Source: Ridgeia piscesae
Taxonomy: Eukaryota > Annelida > Polychaeta > Sabellida > Siboglinidae
Assembly (NCBI GenBank): GCA_025642075.2
Contig: JAODUO010000116.1
Coordinates: 12,501-76,500, forward strand
Direction of reading: 5' to 3'
Length of the DNA stretch: 64,000 nucleotides
Shown one piece after another: positions 27,462-42,600 of this stretch (positions are counted from its first letter, which is position 1; each line of letters begins with the position of its first letter). The translations under genes were made by a program, and so were the position numbers. The notes under the pieces were generated by a model. The model did no database searches and was not told where the DNA came from. It saw nothing but the letters and a program-made list of their open reading frames with translations.

Positions 27462-30400
27462 GTACTGTCTTTTGTAAATGTTTAATTAGCTAGTTTCTGA
27501 GCTGGTGGACTGAACACTGCTCTCGAGAGATGAAATGCTGCTTGCCTCGGCATTCGATTTCGAATTGATAGTTCGCTGTCACGGCTAACGTAGGAGAGCA
27601 CGAGCCTGTCAAACCAGCTTCATAAATTAACTTTTTATAATATTAAGTAAACTTAGACATGCATTGATTTTCTAGTCTGGTTGCGATCAGGTGGCGTCCG
27701 TTTTTGTGAATGCATTTTGGGCAGCACAAAAACATTTGACTCTGACAGTCCAAGCCCAGGCCAAACCGGCGTAAGCAGGCAAAATGACTAACCACCGGTA
27801 GTAACCACATACACGCACTGTTTCCCTATAAACATCACGATTGTCGCAGGAATGTGGTTGACTAACTATTGGGGTACATACGCAGAGGATAAATTACTTA
27901 AATGATGTAGAATAAAACATTTAATCCGTACACACAACCAATAGCACTGCAGACTAGTGCAATGCCAGTGGCATTGCTCGCAGAGCTTGAGCCGAGGCCA
28001 GTCAGGCCAAGAGGCAGTATCAGTTGGCTGTGGTTTGTCAGTGTCACTCTGCTGCTAATGATATGTCATTTGCCTGTGACCTATCCCTACATTGACTAAT
28101 TGCATTAGTCTTTAGCATTTCTTTCTCAACACAGAGCTTCACCTAGACATCCAGTTGCCAGTAGGTAATCTATCTAATTTTTGCATCAGTGATTCATTTT
28201 GAAAAGCATAAAAGTCAGTTCAGTTATGAGGGCTAAGACAGAAAGCAGAATAAAACATTATAAACACTGATCAGTTTATTTAGTTATCTAAGATATTAGT
28301 TATTACCATTCCATTGTGTAAGTAAGCAATTTACAATTCATACATCTTTAAAGATGGTAGTGTTCAATAGATTTTGCCTGTTGTAAGATGTCACAACACA
28401 TTCTGTAAGTAAGATCAAAATAATACAGTTTCACTCAGTGCATTTGCAGTTGTTAGAGAAAACTTGATAGACCAGTCAATAATTGTTTATGGCTTTGTAA
28501 TGTGAGTGATAGAGACAACAAGAAAAAAATTACACTTTTTAGAGTGAAAACAATAACTCTGAACAGGGAAAGAAATAATATTTAGGATAATATTCTATAA
28601 AGCTGGAGGCAGGCTAAATGTGGCCTGCGAATGTTTATAACCGGCCCATGATAGACACTGGCTAAGAAAATGGTCACTGTATGGTAGAATACAACATGTA
28701 CAGAGTTCATTGGGTGAGCCATTGAGCACTTCTGGTTAGACGTATTCGCTACATTTGATTGGGCGATATAGAAATTCCCATCAACGAACCACTCCTTGTA
28801 CACATTTCTTTAGTTGGCACAACATACACTGCAACTTTGGTCTAAAGTACTTAATTTTGTAAAAGCTTTAGTCTATGGAGACAGAGATAACTAAACTATG
28901 CTGTTGTTTTTCTCTAAAAACATTGTGGAACACTGGTAGAAAATTGCATTTTCAACTGAGAGATTCCAGATTAAAATCATCTTGCTGCTGCTTCCAAGCT
29001 GGGTTAATTTTGCTTACTCCACACTGCATCAGTTCACTTTGATGTGTAATTGACTAATGATCCATCTGAGTACACGACTGTGTACTGTTGTGTGTACAGT
29101 AAATTACTATTCGTGTACAATTACAGGCAAGGATAAATATACAAAAGTTAAAATGAAATTGTCAGATGAGTACATTTCTGAAAGTACAAGAACATAAACC
29201 GATGAGGGACATTTTGTTTTATATTTTTTTATAAAATAATTAGTTAATACATATGTATGTTTGGGGTAATTGTCATCCCAATTCAAGATTAAGAATGTTG
29301 GATTTTTTTTTATGTTTATAGTCTTGATTCTTCAACACACATTGTGTCAGTGTCTGTGAACGGTGCCAACTGACCATGGCGCTCCAAAAGTGCTCACTAT
29401 TATTATTTACTTTGACAACTTTAATAATACAGTGATTTAATAATTATTTTATTGTTACAATTTCTCTACCATGGGACAGTAGTTTCCCAAGCATGAAATA
29501 GCTCCAAAATTCCTTTACTTTAAACAGTTGTGCCGCCAGCTGTATTCACATTAAATATGTAAACAAAAGGTTGCAATGCCGTTGCATTTATGTAATGCAA
29601 GCATTCACGTAGGAATTGGAAACAGCTGTGGTAGTCTAAAGTCATTCGTCAAGTTTTAGAATGTGTGTGTGTCGCTAGGGGTATGATGATCAATACATGT
29701 GATCACTCACTGGTCAGCGAACGGACTAGTAATACAAAGTAGTTGCTAGATCCACAAGAAAGGTGGGTCTACCACTGCCAGACTGAGACTCGGTAAAGTG
29801 GATTATTCTCTGTGAGATATGTTTGTCAATAATGATATGCCACATGCAGTAGGTTGCAATTGGAGAGGAAATTGTTAGTAATGATCGCTAGCTTTGTCTG
29901 CATGGAGAGATAACAAATGTACTACAAATGACCACAGCCACATTGCTGTACCATTGTGCTCTATTAACCTACTTTTTGCTGGGTAGGTCATCGTGATCTA
30001 GCCCTATTTCTACATCTGTATCTGATCGATGTTTTGTTGAATATATATAATTATCAATTAAATTGTTTATGGTCAAATGTAACTTAGTGACATTTGCATT
30101 ACAGCTCAAATTTAGCGGAGTCGATGATATATTAGTAAAAATATTATTTTATATATCAATTTGGTTGTGCTGTGTAGATTTATAATAAGTTAATAGTATA
30201 TTGTTTACCAGCATAATACACACATTCTTCAATCATTTAGGATTTGTATTGCTTCTGTAGTATAGTTTTCCTCAAGGATGTGTGTTACCATAACCAATGC
30301 TTACAGTAATTATTAACACACATCATTTAGAATGTGCATTGCTGCCACACTATTTTGCTTACATTTCATCTGGGGGTGTATTTTGCAATGCCATGACTGG

Positions 30401-33400
30401 TACTGACAAACTGTGACATGGCTAGGATGTTTATTGAGCAACAAACTGTGACATGACTAAGATGTTTACTGAGCAATGCTATGGTTGTTAGTTGGCACTG
30501 ACATCATCCATAGGCTGTGTATTGGTGCATTGCTAAGCCCCTGTGACTGCTAGGGAGTGTGCATTGTCTGTGTTGCTGCCTGACTGACCTGACTCCTTGG
30601 CTGGGGACCACAACCACTGGGTCACTGCTTGCACCAGTTTAATGACTGGCTTAGTTAACAAACCCATGTTCAGTGAGCTGTTCACTGGTCATGTTCGGTT
30701 GCTATTTTTAAACACACGCCTGCAGTGTCCTGTACCCCTGGGTGATTCATGGCTGTTTGTTGTAAATTTAGAACAAAGGATGACATGATGGTGGCTCACT
30801 TCCTGCTCCCTGCCACTGTGGCAGACAGTCCTGTAGCCCTGTGACCTGGCCAGTCCCACACAGGCACACACTGGCTTCTCACACCTCCTGTCACTGGGCA
30901 GAAATCAATAAACAGTAGGTCTGGTCTGGCAGTGATGTACATGGGACATGACCAGTTCTCTGGCCACAGACAAACACAATAGACGGGCAGGGACACACAG
31001 CACCAGGAACAGCACAAGGAGGTCACAAGTAATCCAGCGGCTTCTACCAGCTCAAGGCGAAGCACTCGGAGGAATTAAACCGAATGTGTATCACAAAATG
31101 GAGAGCTGTCTTAGAGTAAAACAGGATTTACGTCAAGTTCATAGATGCTGCAGCTAGATGTAGGCTGCATATTTATGGTCGGATACAGTTGTTTTTATAA
31201 ATTGATACTAGATGTTTGCAATTATGACAGGAGGAAGAAGACAGAAGTACTAATAATGACAGTTTCTGACATTCATTTGGTTTCAGCCTCTGTGGATGCC
31301 AGGCGAGTCCATAATCCTTAGCTTATAATAAGAGGCTCAGGATCCAGTTTGGCAGCAGTTGTGAGGAGAATGTGACCAGTCAGTGGCAGCTGTTGTCTCT
31401 GATAGGCAGTAGTTATATCTACACAGTCACCCACCGTCTCATACAGTCACCCACCGTCTCATACACAGTCACCCACCGTCTCATACACAGTCACCCACCG
31501 TCTCATACACAGTCACCCACCGTCTCATACACAGTCACCCACCGTCTCATACACAGTCACCCACCGTCTCATACACAGTCACCCACCGTCTCATACACAG
31601 TCACCCACCGTCATCATACACAGTACACTCCATACACAGTCCCCCCTCATACACAGTCATCCACCCTCTCATACACAGTCACCCACCGTCTCATACACAG
31701 TCACCCACGTCTCATACAGTACCCACGTCCATACACAGTCACCCACCGTCTAACAGTCACGTCACCCACCGTCTCATACACAGTCACCCACCGTCTCATA
31801 CACAGTCACCCACCGTCTCATACACAGTCACCCACCGTCTCATACACAGTCACCCACCGTCTCATACACAGTCACCCACCGTCTCATACACAGTCACCCA
31901 CCGTCTCATACACAGTCACCCACCGTCCCATACACAGTCACCCACCGTCTCATACACAGTCACCCACCGTCTCATACACAGTCACCCACCGTCTCATACA
32001 CAGTCACCCACAGTCTCATACACAGTCACCCACCGTCTCATACACAGTCACCCACTGTCTCATACACAGTCACCCACCATCTCATCCCTTTGTCCAACCC
32101 ACCAGCAGTGACAGCAGTGTTCATTCATTTCTTTATTACTGGCATATTGTTTTGTTTTTAAATTTTAAGTTGAGTAAAGTAGGTCAAATTCAAATTGAAC
32201 CACACACACACATGCACCCAACTACACATTAGTCACTTATTCTTGACACAAACATTTCATCTGATTGTGTAAGCACTAACCTCATGGCAAGATCATATAC
32301 TTCTTGGGGCATAATGATTAGAATATCAGGAAGTCAGTTAAGGAATTCTTGAGTTTGAATTGTCGTGGGACTAGTTCTAATCCTGGGAATGTGTGTTCAC
32401 TCTATGTTGCTCCAGCTGTATGGATGAGTGCCGGGCTAGAGACAGTCGAGACTAGAGACAGTAGAGAGTCGAGACTAGAGACAGTAGAGAGTCGAGACTA
32501 GAGACAGTAGAGAGTCGAGACTAGAGACAGTAGAGAGTCGAGACTAGAGACAGTAGAGAGTCGAGACTAGAGACAGTAGACAGTCGAGACTTAGAGACAG
32601 TAGAGAGTCGAGACTAGAGACAGTAGAGAGTCGAGACTAGAGACAGTAGAGACTAGAGACAGTAGAGAGTCGAGACTAGAGACAGTAGAGAGTCGAGACT
32701 AGAGACAGTAGAGAGTCGAGACTAGAGACAGTAGAGACTAGAGACAGTAGAGAGTCGAGACTAGAGACAGTAGAGAGTCGAGACTAGAGACAGTAGAGAG
32801 TCAAGACTAGAGACAGTAGAGAGTCGAGACTAGAGACGGTGATGGGTAATGGATATTTGTACAAATGTTTTTGTGCAGTAATTGCAACATGGCTGAATCT
32901 TCCCAGCGAAGTGAAGATGGTGTTTAGTTGAACAGGGTATAAAGTATAAAGCACTTTGAGCATGGATCAAGGCTGGATACCCTACTGTATGAGAACAGTA
33001 CAGCATACCTTTCTTTTTTGCTGTTTCTCTTTTCCTTTGAAAGGCTTAGATTTAAAAAGACATTAAGTCATAATGTATGATTGAAACTCAGCATGATTCA
33101 TCTAAGCGAGTAGAGGTGCTTTACTGAATACCTGCAACAAGGAAATAGTTTGTTAACATTTTCATGTTCGTTGCAATGGGAATTTTATACTCTTATCTGC
33201 ATAATATAATATCGGTGAACAATTATAACACCTATACTGGTTCTTGTGTGTTGCTCCTGAAATCAAGGACGAACCATGATTGTGATTTATTTATACGAGG
33301 AGCCTATTGTGTAACTGTGATTAAATACCTGAGGTGAATGTGGAGGTGTTCTGCTTCCCACCTGAATAGCAGAATGCAGTCGGGTTGATGGGCATCTTTC

Positions 33401-36400
33401 CTCTCCCCTGTGTTTGGGCCAATTACTCGCCGGTCATTGCTTGGTGAGCATATTAACTCACACACAGTAAAATATGTTGTGAGACTTGAGTCAATGAAGC
33501 GGCTAGAGACTACGTGAGTCTCTAGAGACATCACTGCTTGGTGTCTCAGCACATTGATAACCACAAGTCAGATTGTTCCTCTCAATCATAATCTCTGTGA
33601 CACTGTGTTCTGTGATTTGCATCTGCTGTGAGAGGAATAACTAACACATGTATGCACCTACACGCATAAGTGTTTATGAGTCACTCTCAGCACTGTTTGT
33701 TGGTGGTGAGACTCAGTGTGTAGTTGTAATAGTTGGACCAAGCAGTAGTATTGGTGATCAATATAAACATCTTGTAACACGACAAGTCGCACTACAAACA
33801 CATTTCACATGTACAAAGATGACTCGCATATATTAGTATATGCGCTGAAGTCAAAACAAAAACATTTAAAACTCATTTGACAAAGCAGTTGCTCCTTATT
33901 TTTTAGAATATTTCTCGGACCTTTGGTCTTCATTGTGGACTGACGCTGGCACTAAATTAGTGTCAGTGTCACCAATGTCGACACCTAGTAACTACTGTCA
34001 GTGACTCGGTCTCAACACCAGACGCTTCACTAATATATGTATCACCGACACAGACACTAACTTAGTAACTACTAACTAGTGTCAGTCTCATCACCCAAAC
34101 ACAAAAACTAGTGTTGGTGACACAAACACAGACACTATACTTAGTAACTAATGCTTGTGTCAGTAATTCTACCCCAGTCTCAGTGTCACTTATTCCAGCT
34201 GTCTACCCACCAGACGCAGTTGATTAATTAATCTACATTAATTATCAAGACAGACATTACGCAAACATTATTTCGCTGTTAGATCTCACCTGTGCCCTGT
34301 GCACCTGCCCTTCCGCCCAAGGCTGCACTGGGCTGCAGCTTTAGTGACTGGACTGTTTTTATTGCTTGATTAAAACTGACTGCTGTGTAGTCTGAGGAAG
34401 TGATGTAACCTATCCAAATTAACCCAACCTCAGATTACTGGATTAAACATGTGATGTTATCATTAATGAAATGACAAAAAACATGTGCACAGATATCATT
34501 AGCTGGAGGGACATGCAATGGTGGACTGCAGTGAAGCCCAACGATTACTCGTTGTCTGAGGTCAGTTGGAAAAACTCAATACCTAACCAGCTGTAGTCTC
34601 CTTTGACTGAATGTTCTACTAATTTCTAAACTAAAGTTCCTAAAAACAAGTAATGTGTGTAATTGAAAAATCTGCAGTTTATTGATAGTTCATTTGCAAC
34701 TGCAGAGACAAATGCATACATTTAGTGAATATATCATTGTTTCTGTCTCTTTCTGATATTTATAACCAGTATAAACACAACTAGTAAGCAAGAGTGCTGG
34801 ACATATTATAATATGTGTCATTATTTGTATTATATTATACATTTATGGAGCATGGCTTTTTAAATAAAATGTCAAAATAAAAAAATCGGGGATTACATGC
34901 AGGGTTATATAAAATGTTACTGATATAAAATGCCCTGTCGAATGACAATACCAGCACATTCCCCCGAGAATGTGGCCTGTCTCCCAGGTTGAAGCCAGTC
35001 TGGCGTGTTCTCCAGGGTAGTCTCACTCAGTAATGACTGTATTAGGCGCTACTTTCTCGCCTTGTCCAGAGTGCTAAAAGAGGTGTCTTCTCTAAATATC
35101 CATTTATTCATTTCCTCTTCAGGCAGTCTTGTACACAAAGTCAGACTCCACCAATCTGTGTCATCAGCATCACAGATCATCATGCGCAGAAAGTTACCTC
35201 AACCCTTTTGACACAAGTCCATGTTTCCTGCATACAGCTGTGTGCCTCACCATTACTGAATTATCCCCAATTGTCAGAGTTGCCATGTCACAGATTGTCT
35301 ACATTACAATCGGAATTATGTGCATGGCTTCCATCACACGTTGCCGATACTGTTGATAACGGTGATACATGTGAAATGCATTACTAACTGTATATGGCAT
35401 TTCATATAAATCAAATGTACCGTAGTTGTCTCCTTTGAGGCGAAAATTTCAACAAAATATGTAAAAGATCTTACAAAAATCCACATGTTCAGAATCGGTT
35501 TTTATCGAACTTTTGGTTCATGTGTTATGTGTTGGACAAGTGAATTTGAGTGCAGCGTGCTTGTTTAGGCCCGTCTGTGCAGCAGAAACACTTGAAGGAT
35601 ATTGTTCTGATGGTTGGCGACAAACCAGCATTGTTGTGCATGAAGATAGATTCTCTGTGGTACATGTTAGTCATGTTTCTTGGGCATCAACTGTCTAGGG
35701 CGTCACATGCTAGAGTAAAATATGGCTGGAAGAACTGTTGGCTGAGACAGACTTGATGACAGACGCTTAGTAAACAATGGGTGGTCATTTAAAATGTTAA
35801 GAAAGATGTCATCTAAAATCAAGTTCTTTCCATTTGTTTTTAGTTTTATTAAGCATTTGTAGCGAGAAAGCATAATGTTCTTGGGATAATAATATGCGTA
35901 TTGATTGCACAGTGCAGTGCGTGCAATGAAAGGTAGTTTATCAGTGGAGAATGATTAATGACCAGTGTGATCGTTTGCAGAGTATTGCGTCCAGCTCAGA
36001 CAGTGGTTATTACCGACATTAATAATGATGCCAGGCTTCAGATTTGTTGCATCATTAACAGTGGACACGTACATTTTTGACTACGACTTGTAAACATTTG
36101 GCAGGCAGAGAGTATATTCCTTTAATATCAGGCGCAGTATGAGAATGTTTGAACACCGTAATCACATTCGGTAACCCGCTGTGTCTAATTTCCAAGACCT
36201 ACCATGCTCATTAGCATGGACTTGGAGTGGTTAATGGGCAGGTGTTGTGCCAATAGCAGCCATACATTGACTTACTGTCAGTCTACCTGCATTACTTCTA
36301 CTTGGCATGCCAAAGCTGAAGGAGACACTTCAGAGTGACTGGAACCTGTTGTACCAGGTCAAGTGGACATACATGCTCAAGAGACGTGGTCTTGAGATGA

Positions 36401-36646
36401 CCGCTTCTGGCATGTAGTCAACAATCTGGTATTCTCTCTCTCGCTCTCTCGCTCTCTCGCTCTCTCGCTCTCTCGCTCTCTCGCTCTCGTTCTCGCTCTC
36501 GCTCTCTCTCTCACTCTCACTCTCACTCTCACTCCTCTCTCTCTCTCTCTCTCTCGTTCTCCCCTCTCTTTCTCCTTCTCTCCTCTCTCTCTCTCTGTCT
36601 CTCTCTCTCTCGCTCTCTCCTTCTCTCCCGCTCTCTCTTTCTCCTT

Positions 36647-36679
<33 letters not shown>

Positions 36680-39600
36680 GCTCTCTCCTTCTCTCCTTCT
36701 CTCCCGCTCTCTGTTTCTCCTTCTCTCCATCTCTCTCTCTCTCTGTGGCCTCAGTTGATTCCTTTGCCAGGGACATCTCTTGACTTGGTTTGATCATATT
36801 GACCAGCTCAAGCCTTCTGGACTGTCATACTCAATGTCTTCATTGTCCTTTTTGGCATTTCCCACACTACTTTTCCCACACTACTTTTCCCACACTACTT
36901 TTCCCACACTACTTTTCCCATCCTGTTGTTCACACTTCCACTTTGACCTTCTTCGTGTGTCTGGGTTTCGTCACTTAGGTTATATTTAGATTAAACATAA
37001 TTATGGACTATTTTTGTGATACTGTTTGCAATTTTTACACTTTGTACTGATTACAAACTATGAGATTTCAACATTGACCTCGGTTTTTATTATTGAAGAC
37101 TGATGGTGTTCTGTGAAATATAGTGAAATTCTGAATATTAAGAAAATATGACAATTTGTATGTTTTTTTCATGAAATCAAAAATTACATAACTCATTTGC
37201 TTAGTTGAAATTGATCGATTTGGTTGGTTGAAATTGATTGAAGATACTTGAACCAAATCTACGATGTGGTGATGTTGCGACTCGATCAGAACGTTAGTAG
37301 TATTTAAGACGATCAATTTTTTTTAACAGAACAAAATTGTTTCAGTTTTGTACAATCTGCCTCTGCCTACAACGTCTATTTTTAGAGTGGATTGAACAAA
37401 CACAGACAGCAAATATAATATAATGACGAGCACTGGCACAATGGAGTTACTCTTATTTGTTGTCGTGCATTGTGCACAGCTGATATATCCAGGTAATGAG
37501 TGGTAGAGAAGTTTGACCTAAGGCCAATTTAACTTGTTTGCTACAGCCAGTCTCTCCTTTCACATTACCAACATTAAACATTTACGCAGACCTACAGATG
37601 TGTGTTTATTACTGTAAAAGAAGTCAAGTACCTGTGACCTTTGTCTTCAAGCACAGGTGATGTAGTAAGAAACTGGTCCAAGACAAACCACTCACAGTTG
37701 GCAGCAGTAATTAAACTGTCCTAGTGGGGTAAATAATTAATGATAAAGCCGCCGTTCATCATCTGGCAGACTATTTAAGTCATGCGCTGGTGCCAGTCAA
37801 CTTTGATGTCTGTTTAAAATATCGTGCATCAATAATATGTCGAGACCTTGTCATTGAATATCATCCAGATGTGGCACCAGCCATTGTTTGGTTGTAAAGG
37901 TCACTTACAGTTGGTTAATTAAATGTAGAAATGTGTTTAGACAACTATTGTTGGGTGAAAACATCTCATGTGAATAGAACAATTATTTAATTTGCTGTCT
38001 TGACGTTTTGTTGTCTGGGATGAGTTTGGCCTTAATGTTTTGCCCGTTTATTTAATTTTTCTCTTCCTCGCTGATTCCATTCTTCCATATCCCATCTTCT
38101 ATTTCTCGCTGTCAGTCTCCAATCCTTTCCCAATCCCATCAAATGTCTACACAAGTCTCCCAGATCATGTAGACCTATGTTGTATTCCTCCTCTTCTTTT
38201 TTCTTCCACTCACTCCACTCCTTTTAATCTAGTCCTTTGTCACATTAAAGTTTTAATTTTAACTACTTTTTTAACTTTCTAAAACTCACTGGATGAAGAA
38301 GAAACCTTGAGTTGATACAGCAAGTCACATGAAAAACACATGTCTTAAATGTGAACAAGAAATGTGTTCAGATCATCAGCCATCACAATATCAGAAGTTT
38401 TCTCCTAAACTGAAAATTTAATTAACTTGTCATTTTATTTGAGAGCTGGTCTTTTAAAGGTATTATTACATTTCTGATCTGTTTTTGATCTAACATTTAT
38501 AAATAACGTCTCCCTGTGGATCACACTTGCATCTTTGCACGCAGTTGCTTCTGCCGTCGAGGCAAATCCCTAAAGCTTGTTCATTTATTATTTACCCACG
38601 TGTACTTGATGGTAAAATGGGTCGAACCTTGTGGTCCGCAGCGACTTAGCGATGAAGTTGTCAAGGTAGTGGCAGGTGTACTTCAAATATAGATGTTGTT
38701 GTTAAATAAAGATCAAGTGTCCCTGGAGGGCGCATCTCATTCATACATCACTGCGTTCTGCTTTGTTCAGCTGCATTTATTTATATGATGATACTCTGGG
38801 CATAGTTAAGGTCATCTGAATGTGACCCATGATTTTCAGCACGTCGTTACCTGAACCGGCAATAGACAACAATTTATCACTTCTTTTGTCGTCTTCTGTA
38901 AGTTTAGCGTTGTTTTCTGTGCCAAGGACGTGGCTTTTTGGTACTCATGTCTTCACAAATGTGTCCGTATGGTTCACTTCATCGATGGCCATCCTCTCCC
39001 TTTGTGTTTCCTTACAACATACGTTACATGTGTTTAACCTGTACTAATTAGTGTAGCTGTGCCTGTGTAGTTGACTGACCTCTACGTATGCTACAACTAG
39101 GATACAATGTTGCTGCCAATCTGGTAGGCAATTTTGGCGGGGGTCTAATATTAAAATGTTACATCTGGTCCCCTGCTGGCCATCATTTCAACTCAAATTA
39201 CAGCAACAATAAAAAAATTCACATATTATTATCATCATATACCAAATTTAAATAGAGCTCTTTTCATGCGATATAACTTGCTCAAAAGCGCTGTACATAA
39301 TAACATAAAATGTAAATAAATGAGTAAAAACTTTTAAATAAATTTATATTCATAAAATCATTTAAAAATCAATAGGACGATGTTATAATAAGGAATATAT
39401 GCAGAGTAAACTAAGATATGGAAATCAGTTGGGACTATTCTAAGGAGACCTTAATTGTGAGGTGATTGTATTTCCAAGGTAACAGTAATGCATGGTGATC
39501 CGCATATTACCACAGATCTGTGTTAACATGTGAACCACAAGTCAATTCTACAGCCAGGGTCACCAACTCATCACAATATATGCTTCTGCAGTGTAATTTC

Positions 39601-42600
39601 AGATCCTACTTTTACACCAACGTCGTCAGGTTGACATACAGCGTGGGAAAATCCCACGAGAACCACAAAACACCCACTAGTGACCACTGTATGACCTCAG
39701 GTGGCAACTGTTATGATATATGTACCTAGGAACATGAATTAGCCAGGTGTGGAGAGATATGTCCACCTGTTGTATGTATGTTATGTTTGTCCTTGTTATT
39801 CTAGGAACATTTCCCGGGAAGCTGTACTCAGTGGATATGCGGGGACTTGCTTAGATGTTATTCCAAGTGGTTATTTGGTTTTGCAGTGTCTGGGGTCATG
39901 TGGTGTTTCTCTGTGCTACACCCCATGTTGTAATACAAGTCACAGAGTACAGTGGAACCTCTATATTAAGGTCACCCTTCACGGCACGACAATGGAAACT
40001 CTCTATTGGGATCACCCTTGGTATATAACTTTCAGTGGAACCTTTTTATTTAGATTATCCTCATGATACAATGTTCAGTGGAACTTCTCTATAAAGGTTA
40101 CCCTCATTACCCTTGGGATACAACATTGGAACCTATGTTAAGGTCACCATCAGGACACAATAGTGGACTCTCCATATTAAGGTCACCCTTGAGACTGGGC
40201 AAATGTGACATGACTAGCAAGGTGACTGTATTGGTAGGACTAATTTCCTATGGTGTACTGTTATAAAAAATAACCTGGTGCTATCTTAGGGTGACCTTAT
40301 TAGCAAGATGGATTATTACTGAGGTGACAACTCAGTGAGGCTTGACAACGTGGGATGGTCACACGTGTGGCAGGACAGGAAAACAGTTTCCGGTTTGTGG
40401 GATTTATTTCTTGCCTTCCGGTTACTGTCCGTCTGTGTGAGGAGTCCAGGATCATTTCTATTGAATTAATTCTCAATACATTTATATTTCGGTCTATTAT
40501 ATCAATGGTGGACATTTTATTTCCATTTAGGTCTTTAGTAGATATCCTCAAAGATTGTCAGATATTAGCAGTAATCTCCATCAGCCCCACATCTAAACTA
40601 GCAGTAAGAATAAACAGCAGCTGCTTAACAGTTCCAACATGTTTCCAATTATTCGCCTCAGAAGCATTGGAATGTTTTTACGCTTAGTTTCATGATCAGC
40701 TATTCAGCCTAGCCCTAGACAAGTAGCCAGTGGTTTAGAGCCTTTATGGCTACTTCCGACTGTTGCTACTTCTGGCTTAAGCTACATTTGGCTCTCTTGT
40801 TACAAGTTGTTCAATGTTAGACTTCGCTGGTCGTCGTTGCAACAAGTGGGCGCTGTGGAAGCTGTGACTAGTGGCCACCTTTGAGAAGCACTCGTCGTTG
40901 GAGAGGAAATGCCTGTGATACTTCCACGCATGTGAATCAACAATCAAAATAGATTGCAGCTGTTTGATAGTTCCAATGTGTAACCACGTCCTTGTTACGG
41001 AATGTCATCAAATAGTTCCATAGTTGTTCTGTTCGACATGACATGTTTGTAGCATTTCAGACACCCTGCATGTAGCATGACATTTAGTGCCTGACTTCTT
41101 TGATCCAGCTACACACTGTGTATTTCTCTACATGACTCATCTCGGTTTAAATTACTAAAAAAGCAATTTACACATACTTGGCATTCAACATAATTTGTCA
41201 GTAATAGAAAATTCTGCAAGAATCATAACTGACTCATTAGAAAGGTCATTTGTCACTAGTGTCATTTATCAATGGAGCAGTTTTCCACTTGCAACAGGTG
41301 GAGCAGGAAATACCTTCAGGACACACCTGGAGATGAAAACAATGACGTATATGTGCCTATTGTATAAGATGCTTTACAGATACACCACAAGCCCTTCGGC
41401 AATAGAAGGTGTATAACAATGGAAGCCATTACAAGGAACAACAACTTATCTAGAACCTGTTTATCCAGGCAAGCTTTCCAGACAGGTGACTGCGGATTGT
41501 GTTTGATGTGGTGATCCCTTTGATATGTGGCCAGGTCTGACAATGGTTAGTTTCTGATCTTGCTCAGACAAACAATGTGTCACTTGTGTGACACTGAGAG
41601 GACAACAACCTTGGTTGACACAAGTATTACATCAGAACCTGTCAGTCAGGTGCTGAGTCACACTGCCAGGGCGTTGAGTATCTCTGTTTGTATTGTCACC
41701 CTGTAGGCCTTGTGTTGAGGACTTGACACATCCCTGGTGTCACCTGACAGGTGTAGTAGACCCCACAGGGACAGGTGTGTTGTCATACATCTGGACAGGT
41801 GTGTTGTCATACACCTGCAGAATGTTGCTCAGCTGAGTGTTTTTTGTTAATGTGGACAATTTTCTTTTTGAAAGACCTTATGGCCCAATGTGTACCCCCC
41901 AATTATTGTTTGTGTACCTGTTGCGACATTCATACCTGTACGTAAGATAAAGCAGGTTCTGACTGTGGCTCACAATACCAAAGAACACAAAACTAATACA
42001 AACATCAACACTAGATTGTGACTAGGACATATGAATTCATGAATATCAAATTACTATCAGTGCTGGTTTAGTAACAGTTTTGCAAAACCATTATTGCGTT
42101 AACTGTTCCTTAGACACATTTGTTGCTTTGAATATGAGAATGTGAGTCAGTGGCTCAGAGGAGTGCCAGTTAGACAGTCTCTGTTATGTAAATTAAGATT
42201 TATTCCTTAGTTTATATTAGTCAGGCATGGACAGCGGTAGGCACTGCAGTTTGATAAATGTATTATAACACTTATAAACAGATCAGTTTTATGTATAAAT
42301 ACATTGTATGTTTATAATTATTCGGCACTTCCTTGTCCATATAACATTAAATATTAAATATAAAAAATGCGGTATAAACAAGCACAAAATAAGTTTATCT
42401 CCTAATATTTGACATTGGGTCTGATAAATACAAGTACAATAATTGTACTTGTATTTATCAAGTACAATAATTGTACTTGTATTTATTAAGTACAATAATT
42501 ATACTTGTATTTATCAAGTATAATAATTATACTTGTATTTATCAAGGACAATAATTGTACTTGTATTTTATTAGACACAATTAAATTATTTAGTATCAAT

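Noticed and set aside
31372..32232. 286-codon open frame rich in [20 protein letters not shown] repeats
   Set aside because: It is a 22-bp minisatellite with no stop in any frame; composition and indels show no coding constraint.
36330..36797. Arg/Glu-rich 155-codon minus-strand frame resembling an RE/SR-domain protein
   Set aside because: It is the complement of a CT microsatellite; the flanking non-repeat parts resemble nothing.
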